From Bryobacterales bacterium (lineage in GTDB: Bacteria > Acidobacteriota > Terriglobia > Bryobacterales > Bryobacteraceae): a stretch of DNA of 37,822 nt. Below the pieces are notes generated by a model, which ran no database searches, was not told the origin of the DNA, and saw only the letters and a list, made by a program, of their open reading frames with translations. The position numbers were made by a program, and so were the translations under genes. The number at the start of each line of letters is the position of its first letter. The first letter of the stretch is position 1. This document shows positions 17,626 to 25,426 of the stretch, piece by piece. The stretch lies in contig SHUI01000008.1 of NCBI GenBank assembly GCA_009697455.1, positions 1 to 37,822 of the forward strand, in the 5' to 3' direction.

Positions 17626-18654
17626 ATGAGTGAAACCCAGATTCACACCGATATCGACTTCAGCCAGCCGCACGGCAAACAGTGCGGCCACCTGGCGATT
17701 CCCTATTCGCACAATCTGGGCGGATGGGCCAATCTGCGAATCCCACTTTGTTTGATCCGCGGCGGCCCGGGTCCAGCCGTTCTCCTGATGGCGGGCAATC
17801 ATGGCGACGAGTATCCCGGGCAGGTCGCGATTCTCAAGTTGTGGCGTGAATTGACCCCGGAAGACGTGATGGGTACGCTGATTCTCATCCCGTGCCTTAA
17901 TCCGCCTGCGTCGAAAGCAGCCACGCGCCTTTCGCCGCTCGACGGGCGCAATTTCAACCGCTGCTTTCCGGGCAATCCAAACGGCACGGTGAGCGAGATG
18001 CTGGCGCATTACCTCTCGACGGTCCTGTTTCCGATGGCAGAGTACGTAATCGACCTGCATACCGGCGGGCGGAGCATGGGCTTTCTCCCGTGCGCGCACA
18101 TGCACTTGGTGCCAGACCTGACGCAGAGGGCGCGGATGCTGGCTGCCACGGAGGCTTTCCTCACCGAAACGGCTTTTCTCTACGCCGACGTAGCGGGCGC
18201 GGGGTTGCTGCCGACCGATGCGGAACGCCAGGGCAAGATCGTGATCACGACGGAGATGGGCGGGGGCGAAACAGTTCCCGCTGCTATTCACCGCCAATGC
18301 CAGGCGGGCTTGCACAACGTGCTGATCCATTGCGGCGTGCTTCGTGGCAAGGAGAAAACGCGCGCGGAGGCGGGTCTCGGGCCCGCGCGCTGGGTGCAGG
18401 CGCTTGACCGCGCTGACTACCGCTTCGCTCCCGAGTCGGGGTTGTACGAGAATTGCGTGGAACTGGGCGAGCCGATCAGGAAAGGCGATCTACTCGGCCA
18501 GGTCCACTTCATCGAGCAGCCGGACCGCGAACCAATTCGCGTCGAGGCTCATGCGGATGGCTTAGTCGTTGCGAATCGAGGGCCGTCGATGGTGGGGCAG
18601 GGAGACTGCGTCGCCTGCGTCGCGCACGACGTTGACCCGCGCGAGTTACCGTGA
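17626..18654 (+). CDS. AstE/AspA-family zinc deacylase (succinylglutamate desuccinylase/aspartoacylase-like)
   Basis: The 342-residue cytosolic protein has the zinc-carboxypeptidase-like signature AGNHGDEYPGQ (His59, Glu62), the substrate-binding GRNFNRCFPG (Arg108-Asn109) and the third zinc ligand in VIDLHTGGRS (His145). The C-terminal beta domain (YENCVELGEPIRKGDLLGQVHF, then HADGLVVANRGPSMVGQGD) resembles the biotinyl-like tail common in the ectoine-degradation DoeB branch. It would remove an acyl group from an N-acylated amino acid or diamine; the substrate cannot be told. AGAGG just after the DUF1501 stop is a plausible ribosome-binding site, and a 13-bp gap implies co-transcription with the DUF1501 gene. 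The start ATG 17626 is well supported. Confidence 0.85.
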   Translation: MSETQIHTDIDFSQPHGKQCGHLAIPYSHNLGGWANLRIPLCLIRGGPGPAVLLMAGNHGDEYPGQVAILKLWRELTPEDVMGTLILIPCLNPPASKAATRLSPLDGRNFNRCFPGNPNGTVSEMLAHYLSTVLFPMAEYVIDLHTGGRSMGFLPCAHMHLVPDLTQRARMLAATEAFLTETAFLYADVAGAGLLPTDAERQGKIVITTEMGGGETVPAAIHRQCQAGLHNVLIHCGVLRGKEKTRAEAGLGPARWVQALDRADYRFAPESGLYENCVELGEPIRKGDLLGQVHFIEQPDREPIRVEAHADGLVVANRGPSMVGQGDCVACVAHDVDPRELP

Positions 18655-18889
18655 GAAGCTGCCCATGTGGGACAGGCCTCCCGGCCTCATGGACGTTAGA
18701 CACCAAACCGTCGCCTTTTCCGATCGCTGACTGAAGGCAGACCATATTCTCATTCGAAGATGAGCCTGGAGGAAGGGAGCGAAGCGATCCGCCCGCCAAG
18801 CCTCCTTTTCTTGATTTACATGCGTGTTCTGATCCTTCCCACCCGGCGTACAACTCCCGGGGCCGACCAGCGGAAAGCGGGATACTCTA

Positions 18890-19240
18890 CCGCCGCCCGG
18901 TGTATTTGGTTTTTCTTTCATAGAAAGGTCTTGGTCCTCTATGTTCACAGCGCTCTGCCTATTCCAGACCGGATCGAACAATTTCTCCTTGGCCGCCTGC
19001 ATTTGTGTTGCCGACTCCATGTCGCTCTTCGCTCCAGCCTCCCTCTCCAACTGCTCCATCGTCACATCTTCCTTTAGATACCGTGCCAGATCCCGCAACT
19101 GCCGCAGGATCTCATACGGCGTCGCCACCACAGGTTCACTCGCTTCTCCTTCCCTTTCCCGGTAGAACTCACCACTTCATCCGCCTGCGACGCCTCGAAA
19201 TACCCGTACCTCATATGCTCCCTCACCAGCCGGTGCTTTC
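18890..19240 (-). pseudogene. Degenerate coding region of unknown family
   Basis: Two minus-strand frames join to a sensible protein. The first is KHRLVREHMRYGYFEASQADEVV (about 19235-19170). After a frameshift the second reads EFYREREGEASEPVVATPYE and continues ILRQLRDLARYLKED, VTMEQLEREAGAKSDMESAT and QMQAAKEKLFDPVWNRQSAV (down to about 18900). The helical, charged composition looks like real coding sequence, but I do not recognise the family. The 161-residue ORF that contains the second part runs on into sequence that does not look coding. Interval 18655-18890 holds nothing that I can name. Confidence 0.3.
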
Positions 19241-19405
19241 ATTTCGATGATCATGTCCCAGCTTGACCGGCCGCTTCTCCCCAGGCTCTCCTTGCGTGAG
19301 AAACCGGCCTTTCCTCCAGGCGCATCTTCCTTGAGACAATTCTGGCGGTTGCAATTAAAGTCCGTATCGGAGACACTGATAGGTTTTCGGCGTCTCGAGC
19401 ATTTC

Positions 19406-20362
19406 ATGCGGATACGAGTCTTCTACCACGATCACTGTTTCGACGGCGCCGCCTCGGCCGCGTTCTTTAGCCGTTTCATTGAAGGCGCCTACCATCCCGG
19501 TGCCGAGTTCGTTTTTACCGGCTTGGCTCATAAGGCGTCGCAACTGTTCGAGGACGAACTCTTTGACGGCGACGTGAACGCCATCGTCGACTTTAAATAT
19601 TCGAATAACCCCAGGCTCACCTGGTGGTTTGATCACCACCAGAGCGCGTTCCTGACCCGGGAAGACGCGGAGCATTTCCGCCGCGATACAAGCGGGCGCA
19701 AGTTGTATGACCCGAGTTTCAAGTCGTGCACGCTATTCATCAGTAAAGTCGCGCAACAGAAGTTCGGGTTCGAGGCTCCCGATCTCGCGGATCTTGTAAA
19801 ATGGGCCAACATTATTGACGGGGCCCAGTATGCGGACGCAAAAACCGCGGTTGAGCTTGGCGCGCCGGCCATGAAACTGACGCTGGTTATCGAAGGTTCA
19901 AAGGGATCTGACACCGTTCTGAAGATCATCCGCTGGATGCGCCACGAACCGCTCGACGCGATCATCGCGAAGCCGGAAATCCAAGCGCTTTATGAGCCAC
20001 TCTACCAGCGTCACCTGGCGTCGATCGGCATTATCAAAGAGCGCGCGACAATGGAGGGGGGCGTGATTTTCTTCGATCTCATTGGATGCGATATCGAGGG
20101 ATACAACAAATTCATTCCCTATTACCTGTTTCCGGACAGCACCTACACGGTGTCGGTCAGCGCGTCAAGTTTCCGGACGAAAATCTCGGTGGGGTCAAAC
20201 CCCTGGCCGCCCGTCGAGCCAGTGCACAACCTTGCGTCGATCTGCGAGCGCTACGGGGGCGGCGGTCACGCAAGAGTGGGCGCAATCAGTCTCGAGCCCA
20301 ACGAAGTTGAGAAGGCGCGGTCGGTAGCGGCGGAGATTGCGGCGGAATTGCGACGTTCGTAA
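19406..20362 (+). CDS. DHH/DHHA1-type phosphoesterase
   Basis: ATG 19406 (MRIRVFYHDHCFDGAASAAF) is chosen because the domain starts there; the frame is open upstream to 19247 but that stretch is not domain-like. The 318-residue protein has the N-terminal metal motif HDHCFDG (residues 8-14), IVDFKYS, the name-giving FDHH motif (residues 75-78) and, near residue 285, the DHHA1-type GGGGHARVGAISL loop. DHH proteins hydrolyse phosphodiesters such as nanoRNA or cyclic dinucleotides. This one lacks CBS or GGDEF domains, and its substrate is not predictable. The neighbour on the right is convergent. No clear ribosome-binding site precedes the start. Confidence 0.85.
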   Translation: MRIRVFYHDHCFDGAASAAFFSRFIEGAYHPGAEFVFTGLAHKASQLFEDELFDGDVNAIVDFKYSNNPRLTWWFDHHQSAFLTREDAEHFRRDTSGRKLYDPSFKSCTLFISKVAQQKFGFEAPDLADLVKWANIIDGAQYADAKTAVELGAPAMKLTLVIEGSKGSDTVLKIIRWMRHEPLDAIIAKPEIQALYEPLYQRHLASIGIIKERATMEGGVIFFDLIGCDIEGYNKFIPYYLFPDSTYTVSVSASSFRTKISVGSNPWPPVEPVHNLASICERYGGGGHARVGAISLEPNEVEKARSVAAEIAAELRRS

Positions 20363-20380
20363 AGGCGCCCGTTCCGCCTT
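20362..20380. terminator. Small hairpin between convergent genes
   Basis: AAGGCG (20362-20367) and CGCCTT (20375-20380) form a 6-bp stem with a 7-base loop, exactly between the DHH stop and the end of the minus-strand membrane-protein gene. There is no clear T-tract, so its function as a terminator is uncertain. Confidence 0.3.
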
Positions 20381-20683
20381 CTAATTTCCTGCCACTGCCC
20401 TGAAGAACCGCAGGCCCAGCCCGAAAGGCAAGCTTGCAACGCGAAGCCCGAGGAGAAACGCGATGCTTACCGCCGCCATCCCGGCGGCCAACGCCCCAGC
20501 CGTTGCGTCCACCAGACCGGAATCAGGGGTCCGCGACTGCGACTGCGGAGGGGCCGCTGTAACGGCCACGGCCGGCTGGGGTTCCGTCCTGTACACCCAG
20601 CCCGCCTGAGACGACGAGAGGACCTCTTCCGGAACGCTAAACGACGGCTTCCGCCTTACGGGTGATTTCTTGTGTTGATCCAT
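20381..20683 (-). CDS. Small membrane protein encoded with ParA
   Basis: ATG 20683 gives 100 residues; the frame is open back to 20743 inside parA, but MDQHKKSPVRRKPSFSVPEE looks like a natural start. The N-terminus is basic (KKSPVRRK), the middle is Pro/Gln/Ala-rich, and the C-terminal third is a long hydrophobic stretch (AGALAAGMAAVSIAFLLGLRVASLPFGLG). It overlaps the 3' end of the ParA gene by 47 bp, so the two are translationally coupled. No family was recognised. A basic N-terminal tail is reminiscent of segments that stimulate ParA-type ATPases, so a membrane-bound ParA partner is a reasonable but unproven idea. Confidence 0.6.
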   Translation of the reverse strand: MDQHKKSPVRRKPSFSVPEEVLSSSQAGWVYRTEPQPAVAVTAAPPQSQSRTPDSGLVDATAGALAAGMAAVSIAFLLGLRVASLPFGLGLRFFRAVAGN

Positions 20684-21431
20684 ATGCCTCCACGAAATCG
20701 ATAAACCGAGTGTAATCTTCCGCAGCCCGGCTGCGGGGCGCATACTCCCATATCGTCTGTCCCTGCGAAGTTGCGTAGTTTAAATCTATGCATTGGCGGA
20801 TGCCAGCGCGATACAGGCTCCGGCTGAGCTGCGCGTCGGCTTCAAGCGCCTCTAGCGCCGCCCGTGTCGCATTTGTTTGGGTGTTAGCGAACGTCGGGAT
20901 CACAGCCATCAATTCGATCGGACGGTCCGGCCACAACTCCCGCACTTCAGCAACGCCGTTAAGAGTTTGGCGGGCGCCGATGATCGCCATCAGATCCATT
21001 GCCACCGGTACGATGACCTGGTCCGCGTAGAGCAGGGCGTTGTACGTCAGCAGATTCATCGCTGGGGAGCTGTCGATAATCACCGCGTCGTAGCCGTTCG
21101 CGGAGCGCAGCCTGCGAGCGAGAATCGTCTCCCGTTGCGTTTCGCCGGCCAAACGCCGCTCAAGCGAAAACGCGGATGTCGAGGATGCAATCACGTCGAG
21201 TCCCGGGCGCACGCCGCGCACGATCGCCTCTTCCACGGGGGCCTCGCCCATCATCACTTCCTGCATCGTGTGACTCGCTCGAACCCGAAGTGCGTGGCCT
21301 ACGTTTCCCTGCGGGTCGGTATCGATGAGCAGCACTTTTCTGCCCCTCATGGCGAGGCCCGCCGCCAGATGGATAGCGGTCGTCGTCTTTCCGACTCCGC
21401 CCTTCATGTTGGCCACCGCGATTTTTCGCAT
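20637..21431 (-). CDS. ParA/Soj-family ATPase (orphan)
   Basis: ATG 21431 gives a 264-residue protein starting MRKIAVANMKGGVGKTTTAI; the deviant Walker A motif KGGVGKTT is at residues 10-17. Walker A' (LLIDTDPQGN) and the Walker B region (YDAVIIDSSPAMNLLTYNAL) follow, with the ParA-like VIVPVAMDLMAI and RAAEDYTRFIDFVEAYG end. The upstream in-frame ATG at 21458 adds nine residues that are not family-like. ParA ATPases bind DNA non-specifically and position cargo. No ParB gene is visible. Its partner is more likely the overlapping downstream membrane protein, so cargo positioning other than plasmid or chromosome partition is possible. Confidence 0.9.
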   Translation of the reverse strand: MRKIAVANMKGGVGKTTTAIHLAAGLAMRGRKVLLIDTDPQGNVGHALRVRASHTMQEVMMGEAPVEEAIVRGVRPGLDVIASSTSAFSLERRLAGETQRETILARRLRSANGYDAVIIDSSPAMNLLTYNALLYADQVIVPVAMDLMAIIGARQTLNGVAEVRELWPDRPIELMAVIPTFANTQTNATRAALEALEADAQLSRSLYRAGIRQCIDLNYATSQGQTIWEYAPRSRAAEDYTRFIDFVEAYGSTQEITRKAEAVV

Positions 21432-21460
21432 AAACCTGATTTTTCCGGTCTGCGCCAATT

Positions 21461-22294
21461 ATGGCACAATACGAGAAGATGATCGAACACCTTCGCCCGG
21501 GCGCCTCGGCTGAGCGCGCCCGGGTCGTTCTTTTCGACTTTGACGGCACAATTTCCCTGATTCGCTCCGGCTGGATGGAAGTGATGGTCCCCATGATGGT
21601 GGACCTTCTTCTCGAAACCAAGACCGGTGAAAGCGAAGCGGATTTACGCGCCATCGTCGAAGAGTTTGTCGGACAACTCACCGGCAAGCAGACCATGTAT
21701 CAGATGATCGAACTAGCGGACCAGATACGGTCGCGCGGCGGCACTCCGCTCGAACCGCTGGTATACAAGACCATGTATCTCGACCGCCTGCATGAAAAGA
21801 TCAAAGACCGCCTCGACGATCTGGAATCGGGACGCGTTTCGAAGGAACATTATATGGTTCCGGGGGCGCGGGCGTTGCTCGAAGCGCTGCGGGCACGCCG
21901 TTTGAAGCTCTACCTCGCGAGCGGCACGGACCACGTTTACATGAAGCGCGAGGCGGACCTGCTCGACGTCTCACAATACTTCGACGGCGGCGTCTATGGC
22001 GCTCTCGACGACTACAAGAGCTTCTCGAAGAAGATTCTCGTGCAGCAGGTGATCGCGAAGTCGGAATGCCGCGGCGAGGAGTTTCTCGGCTTTGGCGACG
22101 GCTACGTCGAAATCGAAAACGTGAAAGAAGTGGGGGGCATTGCCGTCGGCGTGGCAACCGAGGAGCCCGATTGCCTGAAGGTCGACGAATGGAAACGAAA
22201 GCGGCTTGCCGGAGTGGGAGCGGACTTTATTATTCCCCATTTTGGCTGCCACGATGAGCTAATTCAGGCGCTTTTTCCGCGCAATGGGCAGTAA
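21461..22294 (+). CDS. HAD-superfamily phosphatase
   Basis: This 277-residue protein has the HAD motif I VVLFDFDGTISLI (Asp26, Asp28), a helical cap (residues about 40-130), motif II in LYLASGTDHVYM, a likely motif III lysine in DDYKSFSKK, and motif IV in FLGFGDGYVEIENVKEVGG. It should hydrolyse a small phosphorylated metabolite, likely a sugar phosphate given its neighbours. It is first in a four-gene operon and overlaps the next gene by 11 bp. ATG 21461 is only 29 bp from the divergent parA start; ATG 21479 is an alternative that would leave more promoter space. Confidence 0.85.
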   Translation: MAQYEKMIEHLRPGASAERARVVLFDFDGTISLIRSGWMEVMVPMMVDLLLETKTGESEADLRAIVEEFVGQLTGKQTMYQMIELADQIRSRGGTPLEPLVYKTMYLDRLHEKIKDRLDDLESGRVSKEHYMVPGARALLEALRARRLKLYLASGTDHVYMKREADLLDVSQYFDGGVYGALDDYKSFSKKILVQQVIAKSECRGEEFLGFGDGYVEIENVKEVGGIAVGVATEEPDCLKVDEWKRKRLAGVGADFIIPHFGCHDELIQALFPRNGQ

Positions 22295-23252
22295 ATACGA
22301 AACGTTCGACCGCTCGCGGCTGCTGATAAAGCCTCTTGCCGAACGAACGCACGACTTGCAACTCGATCGCTGGCTCGCGCTCGACGATCCAACCCCGGCC
22401 TTCGAGCATCCTCAATTGACGGATCTGGCGCGGCGTCTCGGCGGCGCACGCGAGCATGGCGCGGCGCGGATTCTCATGATGGGCGCCCACGTGTTGCGCG
22501 CGGGCATCAACAGGCACCTCATCGATCTGCTGGAGCGCGGCGTCATCGCGCACCTCGCGATGAACGGCGCGGGTGCGATTCACGATTACGAAATCGCGCG
22601 CATTGGGGCCACCACAGAAAGTGTCGCGCGCTACATCAAGAGCGGCGAATTCGGGCTGTGGCGCGAAACGGGCGAACTCAACGATTGGATTCACCAGGCC
22701 GCGGATCTGTCGCTTGGGCTTGGAGAGAACGTGGGACGCCGCATCGAGGAGAGCGATTTCCCGTACCGGGACTTGAGCGTGTTCGCCGCCGCCTACCGGC
22801 TGGGCGTGCCCGTGACGGTGCACGTTGGCGTCGGCTACGACATCCTCCACGAGCATCCGAACTGCGACGGCGCGGCGCTCGGAGCGGCGAGCTACCGCGA
22901 TTTCCTCATCTTCGCCCGCGGCGTCGAGAATCTGGAGGGAGGCGTGATGCTCAGCTTCGGCTCTGCCATCATGGCTCCGGAAGTGTATCTGAAGGCGCTT
23001 GCCATGTCTCGCAATGTCGCCCACCAGGAGGGCCGCGAAATCCGCCGGTTCACGACAGCCGTTTTCGATGTCGTGCCCATCGCCGGCGATATTCACCACG
23101 AGCTGCCGAAGTCCGACCCGGGCTATTACTTCCGCCCCCACAAGACCATCCTCGCGCGCACCGTAGCCGACGGCGGGGAGAGCTATTACTTTTGCGGCGA
23201 TCATCGCGCCACGCTTCCCGCGCTACGGAAGGCGATGCTCGAACTGGCATGA
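22284..23252 (+). CDS. Deoxyhypusine-synthase-like (DHS family) protein
   Basis: This 322-residue protein looks like the bacterial branch of the DHS fold (NAD-dependent Rossmann-like). The signs are ILMMGAHVLRAGINRHLIDLL, AHLAMNGAGAIHDYEIARIG, VTVHVGVGYDILHEHP, then NCDGAALGAASYRDFLIF and GGVMLSFGSAIMAPEVYLKA. True DHS carries a catalytic Lys in a 'KVYADA(T/S)' motif near the C-terminus. Here the corresponding stretch appears to be SYYFCGDHRATLPAL, without that Lys, so aminobutyl transfer is doubtful. Bacteria lack the eIF5A substrate, and some DHS relatives make homospermidine. Its place between a HAD phosphatase and two sugar kinases suggests a sugar-related substrate. The start overlaps the HAD gene by 11 bp and the end overlaps PfkB in an ATGA. 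Confidence 0.78.
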   Translation: MGSKYETFDRSRLLIKPLAERTHDLQLDRWLALDDPTPAFEHPQLTDLARRLGGAREHGAARILMMGAHVLRAGINRHLIDLLERGVIAHLAMNGAGAIHDYEIARIGATTESVARYIKSGEFGLWRETGELNDWIHQAADLSLGLGENVGRRIEESDFPYRDLSVFAAAYRLGVPVTVHVGVGYDILHEHPNCDGAALGAASYRDFLIFARGVENLEGGVMLSFGSAIMAPEVYLKALAMSRNVAHQEGREIRRFTTAVFDVVPIAGDIHHELPKSDPGYYFRPHKTILARTVADGGESYYFCGDHRATLPALRKAMLELA

Positions 23253-24226
23253 CGGCGGCCGCGATCCTCTCCGCGATTCCGAAGCTTTCCGCGCTTGTGG
23301 TGGGCGATATTTGTCTCGACCGCTGGTGCACATACGATCCTTCGGAAGCCGAACCCTCGCGTGAGACGGGCATTCCGCGCATCGCCGTTACCGCGGTCGA
23401 AGTAACGCCCGGCGCGGGTGGCACGGTTGCAAGCAATCTTGCGGCGCTCGGCGCGTCGCGGGTGGCTGTGCTCGGTGCGGCCGGAGACGACGGCTTCGGA
23501 TATGAGCTGGAGCGCGCTCTGGCGGCTCGCGGGATCTCCGCGGAACTGCTCGTAAAAGCGCCCGGAATGCGGACCTTCACGTACACAAAGGTCATCAACG
23601 GCCTAACCGGCGGCGAAGACTGCCCGCGCCTGGACTTCATCAATAACGTTCCGCTCGCGCCGGCGGTGGAGCGCCGGCTTCTCGATCGCTTGCAATCGGC
23701 AGTGGAACAGTTCGACGTGATTCTGGTTTCCGATCAAGCCGAGACCGGCCGTGGCGGAGTGATTACGCCGGCCATTCGCGATCTGCTCGCGGACCTGGCC
23801 GCGGCTTACCGCGAGAAAGTCTTCTTTGCCGACTCGCGCAGCCGCATGGAACTGTTCCGCGGCGTCATCGTAAAGGGAAACGAACAAGAGGCAGGTGAGG
23901 CGTGCGCGAGGATCGGCGCCGCGGACGCACAAGCTCTGTTTGAGACGCTTGGAGCGCCGCTTCTCATCGTCACGCGCGGGCCTAAAGGGGTCTCGCTTCA
24001 CGAACGGTTAGGAGAAGTGTGGGTCGCTGCGAGCCCGGTGGAGCATCCGGTCGATATCTGTGGGGCGGGCGACAGCTTTTCGGCGGGTGCCGCGCTGGCT
24101 TTGGCCGCGGGTGCGAACCCTCTGCACTCGGCGCGCTTCGGAAACCTGATCGCGTCCATCACGATCATGAAGAAGGGTACGGGTACCGCTTCTCCGGAGG
24201 AAGTCCTTGCGAACGCTTGCGATTGA
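23249..24226 (+). CDS. PfkB-family sugar kinase (RfaE1/HldE kinase-like)
   Basis: ATG 23249 overlaps the DHS-like stop (ATGA); a longer open frame back to 22658 is only a shadow of that gene. The 325-residue product opens like the kinase half of RfaE/HldE: LSALVVGDICLDRWCTYDPSEAEPSRETGIP, then PGAGGTVASNLAALGASRVAVLGAAGDDGFG. The PfkB signature DICGAGDSFSAGAALAL near residue 268 contains the catalytic Asp. FADSRSRMELFRGVIVKGNEQEA fits the 'D.R.....Y.G...ITPN..E' region. RfaE1 phosphorylates heptose 7-phosphate at C1. No nucleotidyltransferase domain is fused here, so the acceptor could be another sugar phosphate. It overlaps the ROK gene by 20 bp. Confidence 0.85.
   Translation: MTAAAILSAIPKLSALVVGDICLDRWCTYDPSEAEPSRETGIPRIAVTAVEVTPGAGGTVASNLAALGASRVAVLGAAGDDGFGYELERALAARGISAELLVKAPGMRTFTYTKVINGLTGGEDCPRLDFINNVPLAPAVERRLLDRLQSAVEQFDVILVSDQAETGRGGVITPAIRDLLADLAAAYREKVFFADSRSRMELFRGVIVKGNEQEAGEACARIGAADAQALFETLGAPLLIVTRGPKGVSLHERLGEVWVAASPVEHPVDICGAGDSFSAGAALALAAGANPLHSARFGNLIASITIMKKGTGTASPEEVLANACD
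24196..24200 (+). promoter_or_regulatory. Ribosome-binding site fixing a TTG start
   Basis: GGAGG lies six bases before TTG 24207, inside the end of the PfkB gene. It supports TTG as the start of the ROK gene, since the family motif begins at once after it. Confidence 0.7.
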
Positions 24227-25055
24227 CATCGGCGGGTCTAAGTTCTCGATGGCCGTATTCGAAGGCGGCCGAATGGCGCGCCGCGAAAGCCGCGAAACCG
24301 ACAAGGAAGGCGGCCGGGAGTGGATGTTAAAGCAAATCATTCCCTTGGCACGCGCGTGGCGGGACGAAGCCGCGTTCGACCGCTGCGGGATAGGATTCGG
24401 CGGCCCGGTGCGGTATCCGGAGCAGCGGATCGCGCTTTCGACGCACGTCGGCGGCTGGCGGGACTTCCCGCTCGCGGCATACGTCGAGAAAAATCTCGGT
24501 GTCCCGGCCATCATGGACAACGACGCGAATGTGGGCGCGCTTGGCGAAGGATTCCATGGAGCCGGGAAGTCCCTATCTCCTTTCTTCTACATGACCCTTT
24601 CGACGGGAATTGGTGGAGGCATTCTCGATAACGGAGCGATTTGGCGCGGAGCGGACTCCTATGGCGGCGAGATCGGTCATCTCACCATCCGTCCCGATGG
24701 CCCTGAGTGCCTCTGCGGGGCGCGAGGATGCTTCGAGCGGATGTGCTCCGGGCTTTGGCTTGAGCGCGACTACGGCAAGCCCGCGAAGGAGTTGCTTGAA
24801 GATCCGGCGTTCGTGGATCGGTACGTGGTGGATCTCGCCCTTGGTCTTAAGGCGTGTATCATGTTGTTGAATCCGGCACGAATCGCCGTAGGCGGCGGCA
24901 TTGGAAAGGCGGGCGAGCGCTTGTTCGTCCCTCTACGGGCCGAGCTTCGGCGACAGATTACGGCGTGGTCCGGCGCGCGCATTGATGTGGTACCCGCCGC
25001 TCTTGGCGACGACAGCGTGCTCTGGGGCGCGCTTGCGCTTGCGGAAGCGTTGTGA
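24207..25055 (+). CDS. ROK-family sugar kinase
   Basis: TTG 24207, preceded by GGAGG, starts RTLAIDIGGSKFSMAVFEGG, the N-terminal ATP-binding phosphate loop of ROK kinases. Later blocks are GIGFGGPVRYPEQRIALSTH, the catalytic PAIMDNDANVGALGEG (Asp in DND), YMTLSTGIGGGILDNG, and the zinc-binding EIGHLTIRPDGPECLCGARG followed by CFE (ROK pattern H...C.CG..GC.E). No helix-turn-helix precedes it, so it is a kinase rather than a repressor. At 282 residues it is a bit short of the usual ~300. It closes the four-gene operon; HAD, DHS-like, PfkB and ROK genes all overlap. Substrates are probably hexoses or amino sugars. Confidence 0.87.
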   Translation: MRTLAIDIGGSKFSMAVFEGGRMARRESRETDKEGGREWMLKQIIPLARAWRDEAAFDRCGIGFGGPVRYPEQRIALSTHVGGWRDFPLAAYVEKNLGVPAIMDNDANVGALGEGFHGAGKSLSPFFYMTLSTGIGGGILDNGAIWRGADSYGGEIGHLTIRPDGPECLCGARGCFERMCSGLWLERDYGKPAKELLEDPAFVDRYVVDLALGLKACIMLLNPARIAVGGGIGKAGERLFVPLRAELRRQITAWSGARIDVVPAALGDDSVLWGALALAEAL

Positions 25056-25080
25056 GCTCGAATGCCCGCCCCGGGAACCG

Positions 25081-25326
25081 TCACGCCGCTTGGATCTCCA
25101 CGGCTTCGGCCACCGTCCCCGGCTCGGGCAGTTCCTCACGCCGTCGCATTCCTGCGATGTGAGACGCAGGCTCCTCAATCAGCCGGCGCGTTTCCTCAAG
25201 GGACGGGCCCGTCGTCACACACTCAGGAAGGTCTGGCACGCAGGCCGCCCAGTTGTGATCCGCCCGAGTTCCGGCCGGCAGGTCTGAACGAGTTTCGGGT
25301 AATGCCGCGACCTTGCGTAGAAGCAC
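25081..25326 (-). CDS. HicB-like antitoxin, orphan and probably degenerate
   Basis: The 81-residue ORF contains NWAACVPDLPECVTTGPSLE, then ETRRLIEEPASHIAGMRRR and PEPGTVAEAVEI. This matches the HicB fold ('YAAYVPDLPGC..TG.T.EEA......A...H...LR..G...P.P......V'). The N-terminal strand normally before this is replaced by an unrelated MLLRKVAALPETRSDLPAGT, and the supposed GTG start lies within a palindrome. No HicA toxin gene is adjacent. It is probably a leftover of a HicAB pair. Confidence 0.5.
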   Translation of the reverse strand: MLLRKVAALPETRSDLPAGTRADHNWAACVPDLPECVTTGPSLEETRRLIEEPASHIAGMRRREELPEPGTVAEAVEIQAA

Positions 25327-25346
25327 GTGGAACAGTTGCTTCTACG
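25316..25346. promoter_or_regulatory. 9-bp palindrome at the HicB-like gene start
   Basis: CGTAGAAGC (25316-25324) and GCTTCTACG (25338-25346) are perfect inverted repeats with a 13-base loop. They overlap the 5' end of the HicB-like ORF. Antitoxins of this class often bind palindromes at their own promoter, so this may be an operator; a hairpin is the alternative. The stretch 25347-25426 shows nothing else. Confidence 0.4.
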
Positions 25347-25426
25347 ATCATTGGGCTCGTTCAGTAATATCCGCCTCAATCAAGACATGGCGAGGGCTGC
25401 GGGAGTTGAGATTTCGCCTTCGCGCT

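Noticed and set aside
22658-23248. N-terminal extension of the PfkB ORF (522 residues in total)
   Set aside because: The extension lies within the DHS-like gene and is Arg/Pro-rich; the PfkB domain starts at ATG 23249 with an ATGA overlap.
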